Positions 27,111 to 36,761 of a stretch of DNA of 64,000 nt are shown here, piece by piece. The translations under genes were made by a program, and so were the position numbers. Under the pieces are notes generated by a model. The model saw only the letters and a program-made list of their open reading frames with translations. It had not been told where the DNA came from and searched no databases. Numbering within the stretch: position 1 is the stretch's first letter; each line of letters begins with the position of its first letter. This DNA is from an uncultured Sphingomonadaceae bacterium (GTDB lineage Bacteria; Pseudomonadota; Alphaproteobacteria; Sphingomonadales; Sphingomonadaceae), in NCBI GenBank assembly GCA_913060895.1, contig CAJXSN010000004.1, positions 1 through 64,000 on the forward strand, in the 5' to 3' direction.

Positions 27111-27331
27111 AATCATACCTTTTGTTTCGATGTTATGATTTTTCAACGTATGGGCACCCCAGAAGTTTCATTGCGCGTGCCCGCACGGCCGCGCGGCGCC
27201 TCCGGCAGCAGGGCTCGTCCGCTGGTCTGGGCAGCATGGAATGAAGGCTCTCATGCGCTTGAAGGTCAGGACGATCGGCCCGCGAAATAGCGACACTCCC
27301 GGCCATTGCCGCCGCATTCCCCGGCGCGGAT

Positions 27332-27964
27332 TCAACCGTCAATCAGGCGTTGCTGCTGCATCAGTCGCTCGGCCTGCGCTTCCAATACCTTGTATCGTTC
27401 GTAGTCAGGGCGCTTCGAACGCAGGAAGGTGGCAATCTTGACCAGATCGGAAGCGTAGTCTCCGGTTGGGTAGAGCGGATCGCTGAAACCCAATGTGCGG
27501 CTTTCCCACGATACCCAGGTGACCACCACCGGCACATCGGCCGCTTGCGCAATGTGGTAAAACCCGGACTTCCATTCGCCCTTCGAGCTGCGCGTCCCCT
27601 CTGCTGCAATCACCAGTGCCAGTTCGTCTGCCGCAGCAAAGGCATCCGCCACCTGCTGCGTGGCATTGGATTTCTTGCTCCGATCGATGGAAACGCCGCC
27701 CATATCCAGGAGGAAATTGCGCATGATGCCTTTGAACAGCGTATGCTTGCCCATGAAGCTGGGCGCCACGCCTTCCTCTGCAGTGGCGCCGATGAAAAAC
27801 ACGAAATCCCAGTTGGAGGAATGCGGCGCACCGGCGATGACGTATTTCGGAAGGTCGGGCAGACCGGTATCGATCTTCCATCCCTGAAAGCGGTAAATCC
27901 ACCAGATAATCTGTCGCACGATCCGTGACAGCAGCGACGGTTGGCGGCCTGATATTTGCGTCAT
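27332..27964 (-). CDS. Lysophospholipid acyltransferase family protein
   Basis: A 210-residue PlsC-like acyltransferase. The H-x4-D active-site motif is APHSSNWDF, the second block is MRNFLLDMGGVSIDR and the third is AAEGTRSSKGEWKSG. A hydrophobic N-terminal stretch (RIVRQIIWWIYRF) may anchor it to the membrane. The substrate could be a lysophospholipid or ornithine lipid. GGAG lies five bases before the ATG at 27964, which is therefore preferred over ATG 27985. Confidence 0.82.
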   Translation of the reverse strand: MTQISGRQPSLLSRIVRQIIWWIYRFQGWKIDTGLPDLPKYVIAGAPHSSNWDFVFFIGATAEEGVAPSFMGKHTLFKGIMRNFLLDMGGVSIDRSKKSNATQQVADAFAAADELALVIAAEGTRSSKGEWKSGFYHIAQAADVPVVVTWVSWESRTLGFSDPLYPTGDYASDLVKIATFLRSKRPDYERYKVLEAQAERLMQQQRLIDG

Positions 27965-28022
27965 GTTTTCTCCCGCATCCGCCATAACAAAAGCATGGCA
28001 AAAGGCGAGGCTGCCCTAACGT

Positions 28023-29633
28023 CTACATCCGGAAAACGCCGAACTGCGCGCGCTCCGGTATCGCGGCTTCCAGCGTGGCGGCAAAGGCCAGCCCCAGCAC
28101 ATCGCGGGTCTGGGCGGGGTCGATCACCCCGTCATCCCACAGGCGGGCGGTGGCGAAATAGGGATTGCCCTCATCCTCGTATTTCTGGCGGATCGGGGCC
28201 TTGAATTCCTCGGCCTGCTCGTCGGTCCAGCTGTCCGCATCACGGTGGACTGTGGCGAGGACGGATGCTGCCTGCTCCCCGCCCATCACGGAAATGCGCG
28301 CATTGGGCCAGGTGAACAGGAAGCGCGGGGAATAGGCCCGCCCGCACATGCCGTAATTGCCCGCACCGAAACTGCCACCGATCACCACGGTGATTTTCGG
28401 AACGGTCGCTGTGGCGACAGCAGTGACCAGCTTCGCGCCATGCTTGGCGATGCCTTCCGCTTCGTACTTCCCGCCAACCATAAAGCCGGAGATGTTTTGC
28501 AGGAACAGCAGCGGAATGCGCCGTTGCTGCGCCAGCTCGATGAAATGCGCGCCTTTTTGTGCGCTTTCGGAAAACAGCACGCCGTTATTGGCCAAGATAG
28601 CCACCGGCATCCCCCATATATGGGCAAAGCCGCAAACCAGCGTAGAGCCATATTGCGCTTTGAATTCGTGAAACTCGCTGCCGTCCACCAGCCGCGCGAT
28701 GACCTCATGCACATCGTAAGGGGCGCGGACATCGTCGGGAATGATGGAATACAGCTCGTCGGCATCGAACTTCGGCGGGCGCGGGTCTTTCAACGTAACA
28801 TCTGCCGCCGCGCCGGTGTTCGCGCCCAGATGCGAAACGATATCGCGCACGATGGTTAGCGCATGCTCGTCATTCTCGGCCAAGTGATCGACCACGCCGG
28901 ATTTCTTGGCATGAAGATCACCGCCGCCCAGATCTTCGGCCGTGATTTCCTCACCCGTAGCGGCCTTCACCAGTGGTGGTCCGGCAAGGAAGATGGTGCC
29001 CTGCTCGCGCACGATCACTGTCTCGTCCGACATGGCAGGCACATAAGCCCCGCCGGCGGTGCAGCTGCCCATGACGCAGGCGATCTGCGGGATGCCGAGC
29101 GCGGACATATTCGCCTGATTGAAGAAGATGCGCCCGAAATGCTCGCGATCGGGGAAGACTTCGGCCTGATGCGGCAGGTTCGCCCCGCCGCTATCGACGA
29201 GGTAGACGCATGGCAGACGGTTCTCCTGCGCAATCTCCTGCGCGCGCAGGTGCTTCTTCACCGTCATGGGATAATAGGTGCCGCCCTTCACCGTGGCATC
29301 GTTGCACACGATCATCACCTGACGGCCCGACACGCGGCCAATCCCGCAGATCAGACCAGCGCCGCTGATCGCATCCTTGCCATACATGCCGTTCGCGGCA
29401 AGCTGGCCGACCTCCAGAAACGGCGAGCCGGGGTCCAGCAACCGTTCCACCCGCTCGCGGGGAAGCAATTTGCCGCGCGACACATGGCGCTCGCGGCTGC
29501 CTTCCGAACCGCCCAGCGCAGCTTCGGCAATAGCGCTGCGCAGTTCATCGTTCAGCCCGCGATTGTGCTCCGAACGCGCCTTTGCTTCCGGCGACTCCGT
29601 ATCGAGTTTCGTTGTCAGGACAGGAGCGGTCAT
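28023..29633 (-). CDS. mccB: Methylcrotonyl-CoA carboxylase, carboxyltransferase (beta) subunit
   Basis: A 536-residue acyl-CoA carboxyltransferase. The N- and C-terminal carboxyltransferase lobes are visible: [39 protein letters not shown], then [35 protein letters not shown] and [20 protein letters not shown]. This set is characteristic of methylcrotonyl-CoA carboxylase beta chains, and the nearby isovaleryl-CoA dehydrogenase supports a role in leucine breakdown. The biotin-carrying alpha subunit and the hydratase are not in the window. The ATG overlaps the stop of the small membrane protein upstream (ATGA). Confidence 0.92.
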   Translation of the reverse strand: MTAPVLTTKLDTESPEAKARSEHNRGLNDELRSAIAEAALGGSEGSRERHVSRGKLLPRERVERLLDPGSPFLEVGQLAANGMYGKDAISGAGLICGIGRVSGRQVMIVCNDATVKGGTYYPMTVKKHLRAQEIAQENRLPCVYLVDSGGANLPHQAEVFPDREHFGRIFFNQANMSALGIPQIACVMGSCTAGGAYVPAMSDETVIVREQGTIFLAGPPLVKAATGEEITAEDLGGGDLHAKKSGVVDHLAENDEHALTIVRDIVSHLGANTGAAADVTLKDPRPPKFDADELYSIIPDDVRAPYDVHEVIARLVDGSEFHEFKAQYGSTLVCGFAHIWGMPVAILANNGVLFSESAQKGAHFIELAQQRRIPLLFLQNISGFMVGGKYEAEGIAKHGAKLVTAVATATVPKITVVIGGSFGAGNYGMCGRAYSPRFLFTWPNARISVMGGEQAASVLATVHRDADSWTDEQAEEFKAPIRQKYEDEGNPYFATARLWDDGVIDPAQTRDVLGLAFAATLEAAIPERAQFGVFRM

Positions 29634-29914
29634 TTGGTGGTCTCTTCCGTTTTGGTATCAGTTTTGGCCGGAGCGATCAGATAGCGATAGACCCCCACGA
29701 GGTTGATCACCAGCAGACCGATATTCTGCCACCCGATCGCCGCGCTCTCTCCGCTCAGAAAACCCCAGGCCACAAGCGCAATCGAGGAAGTGACGAACAG
29801 CACGAACGCCCACCCCGTAACTCGTGTGCCCAGATTGAGACTGACGATGAACGCCGCCAGTAACGCTGCACCCGCGCCGTACCATTCGAGAACATCGAGT
29901 AAGGTCTGGCTCAT
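29630..29914 (-). CDS. Small membrane protein between ivd and mccB (94 aa)
   Basis: Three hydrophobic segments are visible ([54 protein letters not shown]), with a polar, charged C-terminus. The alternating pattern resembles small three-segment proteins with nicotinamide-transporter-like or PQ-loop-like repeats, but this is uncertain. AGGA lies seven bases before the ATG at 29914. Its stop overlaps the mccB start, so it is cotranslated in the leucine-degradation operon. Function unknown. Confidence 0.7.
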   Translation of the reverse strand: MSQTLLDVLEWYGAGAALLAAFIVSLNLGTRVTGWAFVLFVTSSIALVAWGFLSGESAAIGWQNIGLLVINLVGVYRYLIAPAKTDTKTEETTK

Positions 29915-29960
29915 ACGACAATTCCTGTGAGCGCCGCCGACGACGAAACCCATAGACAGG

Positions 29961-31127
29961 TCACCCAGCCGCCCCAATCAGTTCGCGCCCGATCAACATA
30001 CGCCTGATCTCATTTGTCCCTGCGCCGATATCCAGCAGCTTCGCATCGCGCATATACCGCTCCACCGGCCAGTCGAGCGTGTAGCCTGCGCCGCCCAGGG
30101 CCTGCACGCTTTCGGCGGCAACCCGGAAGGCATTCTCGCTCGCCAGCAGGATTACGCCCGCTGCATCGAAACGCGTCGTCTGGTCGTTGTCGCACGCTTT
30201 CGCCACGGCGTAGGTGTAGGCGCGGGCCGATTGCAGCGCGACATACATATCCGCCACTTTCGCCTGCATCAGCTGGAAACTGCCGATCGGTTTGCCGAAC
30301 TGGGTACGCTCCCGCAGATACGGAATAACCGTGTCGAGACAGGCCTGCATCACACCCAGTTGAAGGCCCGACAGCACCACGCGTTCGTAATCCAGCCCGC
30401 TCATCAACACACCCACGCCGCCGCCGACTGCGCCCATCACGTTTTCTTCCGGCACTTCGCAGTTGTCGAATACCAGCTCTGCCGTGGGGGAGCCTTTCAT
30501 GCCCACCTTCTCGATTTTCTGGCCGATGGAGAAACCGGGCATGTCCTTCTCGATCAGGAAGGTGGTGATGCCGCCGCTGCCGCCATTCGGATCGGTCCGG
30601 GCATAGACCACCAGCGTGTCGGCTTCGGGCGCATTGGTGATCCAGAATTTCGTTCCGTTGAGGACATATCCATGCTGGGTCGCCTCCGCCTTCAGCTTCA
30701 TCGAGACGACATCGGAGCCTGCGCCCGCTTCGCTCATCGCGAGGCTGCCGACATGCTCGCCCGAAATCAGCTTGGGAAGATATTTGGCCTTCTGATCGTC
30801 ATTGGCCCAGCGCGCGATCTGGTTGATGCACAGATTGGAATGCGCGCCATAGGACAATCCCACGCTGGCACTGGCCCGGCTGATTTCCTCCACCGCCATG
30901 ACATGATCCAGATAGCCCAGGCCCAGCCCGCCATCGGCCTGCGGCACGGTAATCCCGTGCAAGCCCAGCTCGCCCATTGCGGGCCAAAGCTCGCGCGGGA
31001 ACCAGTCCTCCCGGTCCACCCTGGCAGCCAGCGGCGCGATCTTTTCATCGGCGAAGCGGCCGGTCGTCTCGCGGATCATCCGGGCTGTCTCGCCCAGCTG
31101 GAAATCGAAATCGGGGGTCGCGCGCAT
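29961..31127 (-). CDS. ivd: Isovaleryl-CoA dehydrogenase
   Basis: A 388-residue acyl-CoA dehydrogenase. It oxidises isovaleryl-CoA to 3-methylcrotonyl-CoA in leucine catabolism, passing electrons to ETF. The FAD and substrate regions include LAMSEAGAGSDVVSMKLKA, FWITNAPEADTLVVYART, the LDYERVVLSG block with the catalytic Glu typical of isovaleryl-CoA dehydrogenases, and the C-terminal YMRDAKLLDIGAGTNEIRRM. AGGAG lies about five bases before the ATG at 31127. It leads a three-gene unit with a small membrane protein and mccB. Confidence 0.93.
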   Translation of the reverse strand: MRATPDFDFQLGETARMIRETTGRFADEKIAPLAARVDREDWFPRELWPAMGELGLHGITVPQADGGLGLGYLDHVMAVEEISRASASVGLSYGAHSNLCINQIARWANDDQKAKYLPKLISGEHVGSLAMSEAGAGSDVVSMKLKAEATQHGYVLNGTKFWITNAPEADTLVVYARTDPNGGSGGITTFLIEKDMPGFSIGQKIEKVGMKGSPTAELVFDNCEVPEENVMGAVGGGVGVLMSGLDYERVVLSGLQLGVMQACLDTVIPYLRERTQFGKPIGSFQLMQAKVADMYVALQSARAYTYAVAKACDNDQTTRFDAAGVILLASENAFRVAAESVQALGGAGYTLDWPVERYMRDAKLLDIGAGTNEIRRMLIGRELIGAAG

Positions 31128-31264
31128 GGTTTCTCCTGAAATTCCATTATGGCCCGCCATATCCGGTTCGGGCCATTTTTCTGTGCCTGCGCATAGCAAG
31201 CGCGCTGGCCCGCGCAAAGCGGTGCATATATCTTAGGTTATTGGCCCCCAATATCCTTTGCTGT

Positions 31265-32818
31265 ATGGGCAGCGTCCATCATAGGAGCGCCCGCGCTTTG
31301 CGTTTAGTACCTACTGCCCCCTGGCCGAAAGCAAAGGCACCCGATCCGGCACAGCTGGAGGATGAAGTCCGCCTGCCTGTGCTGGCCGCATTCGGCATGG
31401 ATGCGCTGGAAGACGATGCCGAGCTGGAACGCATTGTGCAGTTCGCCGCAAAGCTGTGCGATGCGCCCACGTCGCTGGTCTCCATCGTCGAAGAGGAACG
31501 GCAGCGATTTCTCGCGCGGCAGGGTCTGGATGTAAAGGAAACGCCCCGGCCCACCAGCTTTTGCGGCCATGCCATGCTGGGTGACACGGTCATGATCGTT
31601 CCCGATGCGCAGGAGGACGAGCGGTTTGCCGATAATCCGCTAGTAACCGGCGATCCGCATATCCGGTTCTATGCCGGCGCACCGCTGATCACCAGCGAAG
31701 GTGCTCCGGTGGGTGCCCTGTGTGTCATCGATACGAAGGCGCGGCCAGAAGGGCTCACGCCGCTGCAGGCGGAAGGGCTCACCGTCCTGCGCGATGCCGT
31801 AATGCGCCGCCTGCATGCCCGCCGCCGCGATCTGGTGGCAGATGCAAGGCTGAAGTCCAGCGAGGACAAGTTGAGCGCGCTGGCGGATTCCATTCCCGAT
31901 ATCGCCTGGTCGACCGATAAAAAGGGCGAGATAAATTTCTTCAACCGCCGCTGGTACGAATTCACCGGCCTCGATCCTGCCGGTGCGCTCAGCAATGCTG
32001 CTGCGTTCAAGGCCTTTCATCCCGACGACGCGGCAGCTTACAGCGCAGCGTGGGACGCATCGTATGAAGCAGGCGAGCCTTTCGAGCAGGAGTTTCGCGT
32101 GCGCCGCGCCGACGGGACGTGGCGCTGGATGCTCAGCCGCGGTGTGCCATTGTTCGACAGCGCAGGGAAGGCATCGCAGTGGTTCGGCACGCTGACCGAT
32201 ATCGATGACGGGCACCGCCTGTCGGAAAGCCGCGATCTGCTGGCCAGGGAATTGTCGCACCGGATCAAAAACATCTTTGCCGTGATTTCCGGCCTGGTGG
32301 TCCTGCGCGCGCGCAACCGGCCCGAACTTACAGAATTCGCAGCCGAGCTGGGCGAGGCGATCCGCGCACTGGGCCGCGCGCATGATTTCGTCCGCCCGCT
32401 GAAAAGCGAAAAGGGCAGCGAATTGCGCGGGCTGCTCAGCGTATTGATGGCCCCTTACGGAATTGGCGAAGGCAAGCAGGTTTCGGTGAGCGGAGTAACC
32501 GTGAAGCTTGGCAAGCGAGCGGCCACTCCGCTGGCGCTGATTTTCCACGAACTTGCCACCAACTCGGCGAAATATGGCGCCCTGTCGCGCGAAGAAGGCC
32601 AGGTCACTATCGATCTGGCCGAACGGGGCGATACGATCCTGATTGATTGGGACGAAAGCGGCGCCCCCGGGGCAAAGCCGCCAGAGAAAGACGGCTTCGG
32701 TTCGCAATTGCTCGATATGAGTGTTCGGTCGCAGCTGGACGGGTCGATGGACCGCGAATGGAACGATGACGGACTGAAAGTGCGCCTCCTGATCCCGGCC
32801 AAGTCGCTGGCGCTTTAA
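31265..32818 (+). CDS. GAF-PAS sensor histidine kinase, HWE family
   Basis: A 517-residue soluble kinase. A GAF domain (about 30-170, with IVEEERQRFLARQGL and FYAGAPLITSEGAPVGALC) is followed by a PAS domain (about 205-320, IPDIAWSTDKKGEINFFNRR). The kinase core has LSHRIKNIFAVISGLV with the phospho-accepting His, then HELATNSAKYGALS and IDWDESG; the HWE-type pattern. Such kinases often feed the alphaproteobacterial general stress response. No partner regulator is adjacent. ATG 31265 has no clear ribosome binding site; TTG 31298, ten bases after AGGAG, is an alternative start. Confidence 0.88.
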   Translation: MGSVHHRSARALRLVPTAPWPKAKAPDPAQLEDEVRLPVLAAFGMDALEDDAELERIVQFAAKLCDAPTSLVSIVEEERQRFLARQGLDVKETPRPTSFCGHAMLGDTVMIVPDAQEDERFADNPLVTGDPHIRFYAGAPLITSEGAPVGALCVIDTKARPEGLTPLQAEGLTVLRDAVMRRLHARRRDLVADARLKSSEDKLSALADSIPDIAWSTDKKGEINFFNRRWYEFTGLDPAGALSNAAAFKAFHPDDAAAYSAAWDASYEAGEPFEQEFRVRRADGTWRWMLSRGVPLFDSAGKASQWFGTLTDIDDGHRLSESRDLLARELSHRIKNIFAVISGLVVLRARNRPELTEFAAELGEAIRALGRAHDFVRPLKSEKGSELRGLLSVLMAPYGIGEGKQVSVSGVTVKLGKRAATPLALIFHELATNSAKYGALSREEGQVTIDLAERGDTILIDWDESGAPGAKPPEKDGFGSQLLDMSVRSQLDGSMDREWNDDGLKVRLLIPAKSLAL

Positions 32819-32826
32819 CAGCCCCG

Positions 32827-33591
32827 TTGACCGACGCATCCGCTCTTCTACGGTTTGACAGTACGGCCAAAAGTTATGCCGCTGTAGTTGCAGTAGCGAA
32901 TGTCTCTTTGGACATCGATCCCCGCTCGTTCGTAGCGCTGGTCGGGGCATCGGGATCGGGCAAATCGACCCTGCTGAAAATGGTCAACCGGCTGGTGGAG
33001 CCGACATCGGGCCGGGTGCTTCTGGCAGGTGACGATGTGACCGGCCTGCCCGCCCCGGCCCTGCGGCGGCGGATCGGATATGTCTTCCAATCCATCGGCC
33101 TTTTCCCGCATATGAATGCAGCGCACAATATCGGTATCGGGCCGCGTATTGCCGGTTCGCCTCTGGCAGATGCGCGCATTACCGAACTGCTGGAAATGGT
33201 GGATCTGGATGGCTCTTACGCCACCCGGATGCCGTCCGAACTGTCGGGCGGACAACGCCAGCGCATCGGCGTGGCGCGGGCTTTGGCAGGCGATCCCGAA
33301 GTGTTGCTGATGGACGAACCCTTCGGCGCGCTGGACCCGGTCACGCGCGATGCCCTGGGTGACAGGGTGCGCGGCTTGCATGAAACGCTCGGCCTCACCA
33401 CGGTAATGGTCACGCACGACATGGCAGAGGCCCTGCTGCTGGCCGATCGGGTGCTGGTGATGGATGCAGGACAGATCGTGGCCGATGAAACGCCTGCTTC
33501 GCTGCTGGCAGGCGGCGGCGGAGAAATCGCGCAAACAATGGTCGCTGTACCGCGCGATCAGGCCGCGCGAATGGCGGGCCTGACTGCATGA
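32827..33591 (+). CDS. OpuC/OsmV-type ABC transporter ATP-binding protein
   Basis: A 254-residue ATPase of the quaternary-ammonium uptake type. Walker A is GASGSGKST, the Q-loop is VFQSIGLFPHM, the signature is LSGGQRQR, Walker B is VLLMDEPFGALDPVTRD and the H-loop is MVTHDMAEALLLADR. There is no C-terminal CBS pair, unlike ProV/OpuCA. It starts with TTG at 32827, nine bases after the kinase stop, and its stop overlaps the ATG of the fused permease (ATGA). Confidence 0.88.
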   Translation: MTDASALLRFDSTAKSYAAVVAVANVSLDIDPRSFVALVGASGSGKSTLLKMVNRLVEPTSGRVLLAGDDVTGLPAPALRRRIGYVFQSIGLFPHMNAAHNIGIGPRIAGSPLADARITELLEMVDLDGSYATRMPSELSGGQRQRIGVARALAGDPEVLLMDEPFGALDPVTRDALGDRVRGLHETLGLTTVMVTHDMAEALLLADRVLVMDAGQIVADETPASLLAGGGGEIAQTMVAVPRDQAARMAGLTA

Positions 33592-35141
33592 CCGATGTAT
33601 TTGCCGCAATGCTGGATCTGGGCGACAAGCTGGCGGCGCATGTTCTGCTTGCGGCCTCCGCCATCGCGCTGGGCATTCTGGTGGCTCTGCCGTTGGCAGT
33701 ATGGGCCAGCCGCAATCAAGCGGTCGCGCGCATCGCGCTGGGCTTTGCCAGTCTGGTGCAGACTGTTCCTGCGCTGGCGCTGCTGGCGCTGTTTTTCCCG
33801 ATATTGCTGAGCCTGCGCGCCGTGTTTGGAGAGGGGCTGCCGACGCTGGGCTTCCTGCCGGCCCTGCTGGCACTTGCACTGTATGCCCTGCTGCCGATCC
33901 TGCGCAATGCAGTTACCGCGCGCGAGCATATGGAGCCCGGCGTGCTGGAGGCAGCGGACGGTGTGGGCATGACACCGGCACAAAAACTGCGTCTGGTCGA
34001 AGCTCCTCTGGCGGCACCTTATGTAATGGCGGGCATCCGAACGGCGGCCGTCTGGACCATTGGCGCGGCGACGCTGTCCACCACTATCGGGCAGCCCTCG
34101 CTAGGCGATCCGATTTTTGCCGGCCTTCAGACCCAGAACTGGACGCTGGTGCTTGCAGGCTGCTTTGCTTCTGCCGGGCTGGCATTGGTTGCGGACTGGC
34201 TGCTGGGAATGGTGGAGCGTGGTTTTGCCAGGGGTAAAAGGGTGTTGATATGGGCCGGCACCAGTGTCGCACTGGTCGGCATCGCCGCATCGCTATGGAC
34301 GCTTTACGGGCCTACGCCGGGCAGTGACGACCGCGGACAGACCATTGCCATCGGAGCCAAGGGTTTTTCAGAACAGTACATTCTGGCGCGGCTGATCGGG
34401 CAAAGGCTGGAGGCGCAGGGTTTCGAAGTTGAATACCGCGACGGGCTGGGTTCCGCCGTCGCTCACAGTGCAGTCGCAAATGGTTCGATCGAGGTGCTGG
34501 TCGATTACACTGGCACGATCTGGGCCAACGAGATGAAGCGCACTGACAATCCCGACCGCGATATGATGTTGGCCGAAATCGCCGCATGGGAAAGGGATAC
34601 GAGCGGCACACAGGTACTTGGGCGGCTGGGGTTCGAAAATGCTTACGGTTTGGCCGTCCGGCAGGATCTGGCGCGAGCGCGAAACCTTTCCAGCATCGGC
34701 GATCTGCGCGCTCTTGCCGCCTCGCTCACCATTGGCGGCGATCCGGAATTTTTCGAGCGGCCCGAGTGGATTGCCGTGCGCGAGGCATACGATTTGCAGT
34801 TCAGGGCAACGCGCAATTTCTCTCCAACCTTCATGTATAACGCGCTGGTGTCGGGCGATGCCGATGTGATCGGCGCCTACACCTCGGACGGACGGATTGC
34901 GGCGGATAATCTTGTCATTCTGGGCGATCCGCGCGGGGCCTTTCCCAATTACGATGCAATTGTCCTGCTCAGCTCGCAGGCGGCTACCAATGCTGAGGTG
35001 CAAGCTGCGCTAGAGCCGCTGATCGGGGCAATCGACGTGGATGCGATGCGGGCTGCCAACCTTTCCGTCGACCGCACGGACGCGGAAAAACTGACGCCGG
35101 ATGTCGCGGCGCAGCAACTGGCCCGCGATATCGGACTTTAG
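33588..35141 (+). CDS. Fused ABC permease and substrate-binding protein, glycine betaine/choline/ergothioneine type
   Basis: A 517-residue fusion. Residues 1 to about 235 form a permease of the OpuCB type with six hydrophobic segments and the EAA-like loop (EAADGVGMTPAQKLRLVEAPLAAP). After a last membrane anchor the rest is an OpuAC-type binding domain: IAIGAKGFSEQYILARLIG, EVEYRDGLGSAVAHSAVANG, VDYTGTIWANE, and the end with VQAALEPLIGAI. This permease-binding-protein arrangement is known for carnitine/choline and ergothioneine systems. Substrate choice is undecided. It forms a complete transporter with the coupled ATPase. Confidence 0.87.
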   Translation: MTDVFAAMLDLGDKLAAHVLLAASAIALGILVALPLAVWASRNQAVARIALGFASLVQTVPALALLALFFPILLSLRAVFGEGLPTLGFLPALLALALYALLPILRNAVTAREHMEPGVLEAADGVGMTPAQKLRLVEAPLAAPYVMAGIRTAAVWTIGAATLSTTIGQPSLGDPIFAGLQTQNWTLVLAGCFASAGLALVADWLLGMVERGFARGKRVLIWAGTSVALVGIAASLWTLYGPTPGSDDRGQTIAIGAKGFSEQYILARLIGQRLEAQGFEVEYRDGLGSAVAHSAVANGSIEVLVDYTGTIWANEMKRTDNPDRDMMLAEIAAWERDTSGTQVLGRLGFENAYGLAVRQDLARARNLSSIGDLRALAASLTIGGDPEFFERPEWIAVREAYDLQFRATRNFSPTFMYNALVSGDADVIGAYTSDGRIAADNLVILGDPRGAFPNYDAIVLLSSQAATNAEVQAALEPLIGAIDVDAMRAANLSVDRTDAEKLTPDVAAQQLARDIGL

Positions 35142-35142
35142 C

Positions 35143-35568
35143 TCAGCGCGCCTTGCGCCAGATCTGCGTCTGGCAAAACGGGCCAATGCATCCCTTTACT
35201 TCCAGCACATTCGCGCTCTTGCGGCGCACGACACTGCGATAACTTTTCCCGTTGCGCGGATCGTAGATCGTCCCGCGCCAGAGATTGCCATCGGGTTTAA
35301 AGCCGGACAGCAGGGCCGATCCCAGCAGCTTGCGTTTGCGCAGTTTTGGATCGGGGTTGTACACATCACGCTGGTCCGCGCCGTCATCGGGCGTCACCAG
35401 ATACTTGCTGAGGCGCCCGCAATAGGTCGATCCGCATTTGCCCACCGTAACCACGGCGTCGCGGTCTTCTGTTATCCAGCGTCCGGTGATCGGATCGGCA
35501 GCAAAGGCAGGCACGCTGGCTGCTGCGCACAGCATGGCAAACGCGGCAGAGAAGGTTTTCAATGTCAT
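35143..35568 (-). CDS. DUF2147 domain exported protein
   Basis: A 141-residue periplasmic protein. The signal peptide is TFSAAFAMLCAAASVPAFAA. The mature domain has the DUF2147 pattern: ITGRWITEDRDAVVTVG, CGSTYCGRL, KLLGSALLSGF, WRGTIYDPRNGKSYRSVV and the final CIGPFCQTQIWRK. Four cysteines in two pairs could form disulfides. Function unknown; the fold is thought to be lipocalin-like. The ATG at 35568 gives a clean signal peptide. It is convergent with the fused permease gene, with one base between the stops. Confidence 0.85.
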   Translation of the reverse strand: MTLKTFSAAFAMLCAAASVPAFAADPITGRWITEDRDAVVTVGKCGSTYCGRLSKYLVTPDDGADQRDVYNPDPKLRKRKLLGSALLSGFKPDGNLWRGTIYDPRNGKSYRSVVRRKSANVLEVKGCIGPFCQTQIWRKAR

Positions 35569-35678
35569 GGGCCAATTACCTGAATTCGTAGGATCGGATG
35601 CTGCCGGAAAGTGCGGCACGCTATTGCGCTTTTATCTGAAGGGGTGGGCATGAACGCCAGCCGAACCCCGAACGAGCG

Positions 35679-36761
35679 TCAATCGAAACCGGCCCCGCCA
35701 TCCCAGTGGAGGCCCGACAGGCCCATAACCTTGAACAGCGCGCCCATTTGGCCCGGTTCTACCAAGCGGTCCCGCGCGGCCCGCAAATCGTCTGCATGGT
35801 GCGGAGCAGCTTTCGCCAGCGACTGTGTGCGGGCATCGATGCCGAGCCTGCGGAGCCAGGCGCCTTGCTCTGCCGTGCCGATCCAGCGCACATCGCGCGA
35901 CTGGGCAATGCGCGCCAGCGTTCCGAATTCGACCAGCGCTGTCAGATCGGCAGACCCCGGCATGGCCAGCGGATCGACCTTCCGGTGGTCCTTCACAGCC
36001 TGCAATGTCGACCCTGCATGCAGGGCTGCATGACCATAATCGAACAGCAGCGCCGCGCCGCCCTGATCGGACAAACGCCCGGCAAGCTCGTACATCACGG
36101 CCGCCTGTGCTGGCGAGGTTTCCAGGATTGTACCGTCCTCTGCGCCGCGCCATTCCTCCGGCACAGCGGCATCCATCGGGCGGCCACCGGCAGCGAAGAT
36201 AAACGCATCGTCCTGCAAGGCAATTTCGCGTTCGCGCCAGCCGTTCGGCGTCTTCGCCATCTGGCGAATGGGCAGCGCATCCAGAAATTCGTTGCCGACA
36301 AACAGCAGGGGATCATCGGGCGGCAGGGTGGAGAGATCATTATGCCACCGCACATCCGGCACCGCCTTCTGCTGCACTTCGCGCAATGCCGAGGACCCTT
36401 CGACGAAGTGCACCGCAGGCTGCAGCCCGTAACGCTTCATCGCCCGTAGCGCGTCCTTCGCCAAGGTTCCGCGGCCGGGGCCCAGCTCTACATAATGAAC
36501 GTTCTCCGGCCTGCCTGAACTTATCCAGATGTCGGCCAGCCATAGACCGATCAGTTCGCCAAACATCTGGCTGATTTCCGGAGCGGTGACGAAATCCCCC
36601 GCCAGCCCCAGTGGATCGCGCGATGCGTAGTAGCGCGCATTGCTCTCACCCATATATTGGGTCAGCGAAATCGGCCCGGTATTACGAATCAGCCGCCGGA
36701 AAATCGCGCCCAGATCGTCAGAAGCTTCGCCTGTTTTCTGGCCGGTCCTGCTCACATTCAT
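35679..36761 (-). CDS. MidA/NDUFAF7-family SAM-dependent methyltransferase
   Basis: A 360-residue class I methyltransferase of the MidA family; the mitochondrial homologue NDUFAF7 methylates an arginine of complex I. Family features: ISLTQYMGESNARYYASRD, GDFVTAPEISQMFGELIGLW, the SAM motif VELGPGRGTLAKDALRA, and FVGNEFLDALPIRQ. No membrane segment is visible. Its ATG overlaps the stop of lgt (ATGA). Whether the target here is complex I is inference from the homologue. Confidence 0.9.
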   Translation of the reverse strand: MNVSRTGQKTGEASDDLGAIFRRLIRNTGPISLTQYMGESNARYYASRDPLGLAGDFVTAPEISQMFGELIGLWLADIWISSGRPENVHYVELGPGRGTLAKDALRAMKRYGLQPAVHFVEGSSALREVQQKAVPDVRWHNDLSTLPPDDPLLFVGNEFLDALPIRQMAKTPNGWREREIALQDDAFIFAAGGRPMDAAVPEEWRGAEDGTILETSPAQAAVMYELAGRLSDQGGAALLFDYGHAALHAGSTLQAVKDHRKVDPLAMPGSADLTALVEFGTLARIAQSRDVRWIGTAEQGAWLRRLGIDARTQSLAKAAPHHADDLRAARDRLVEPGQMGALFKVMGLSGLHWDGGAGFD

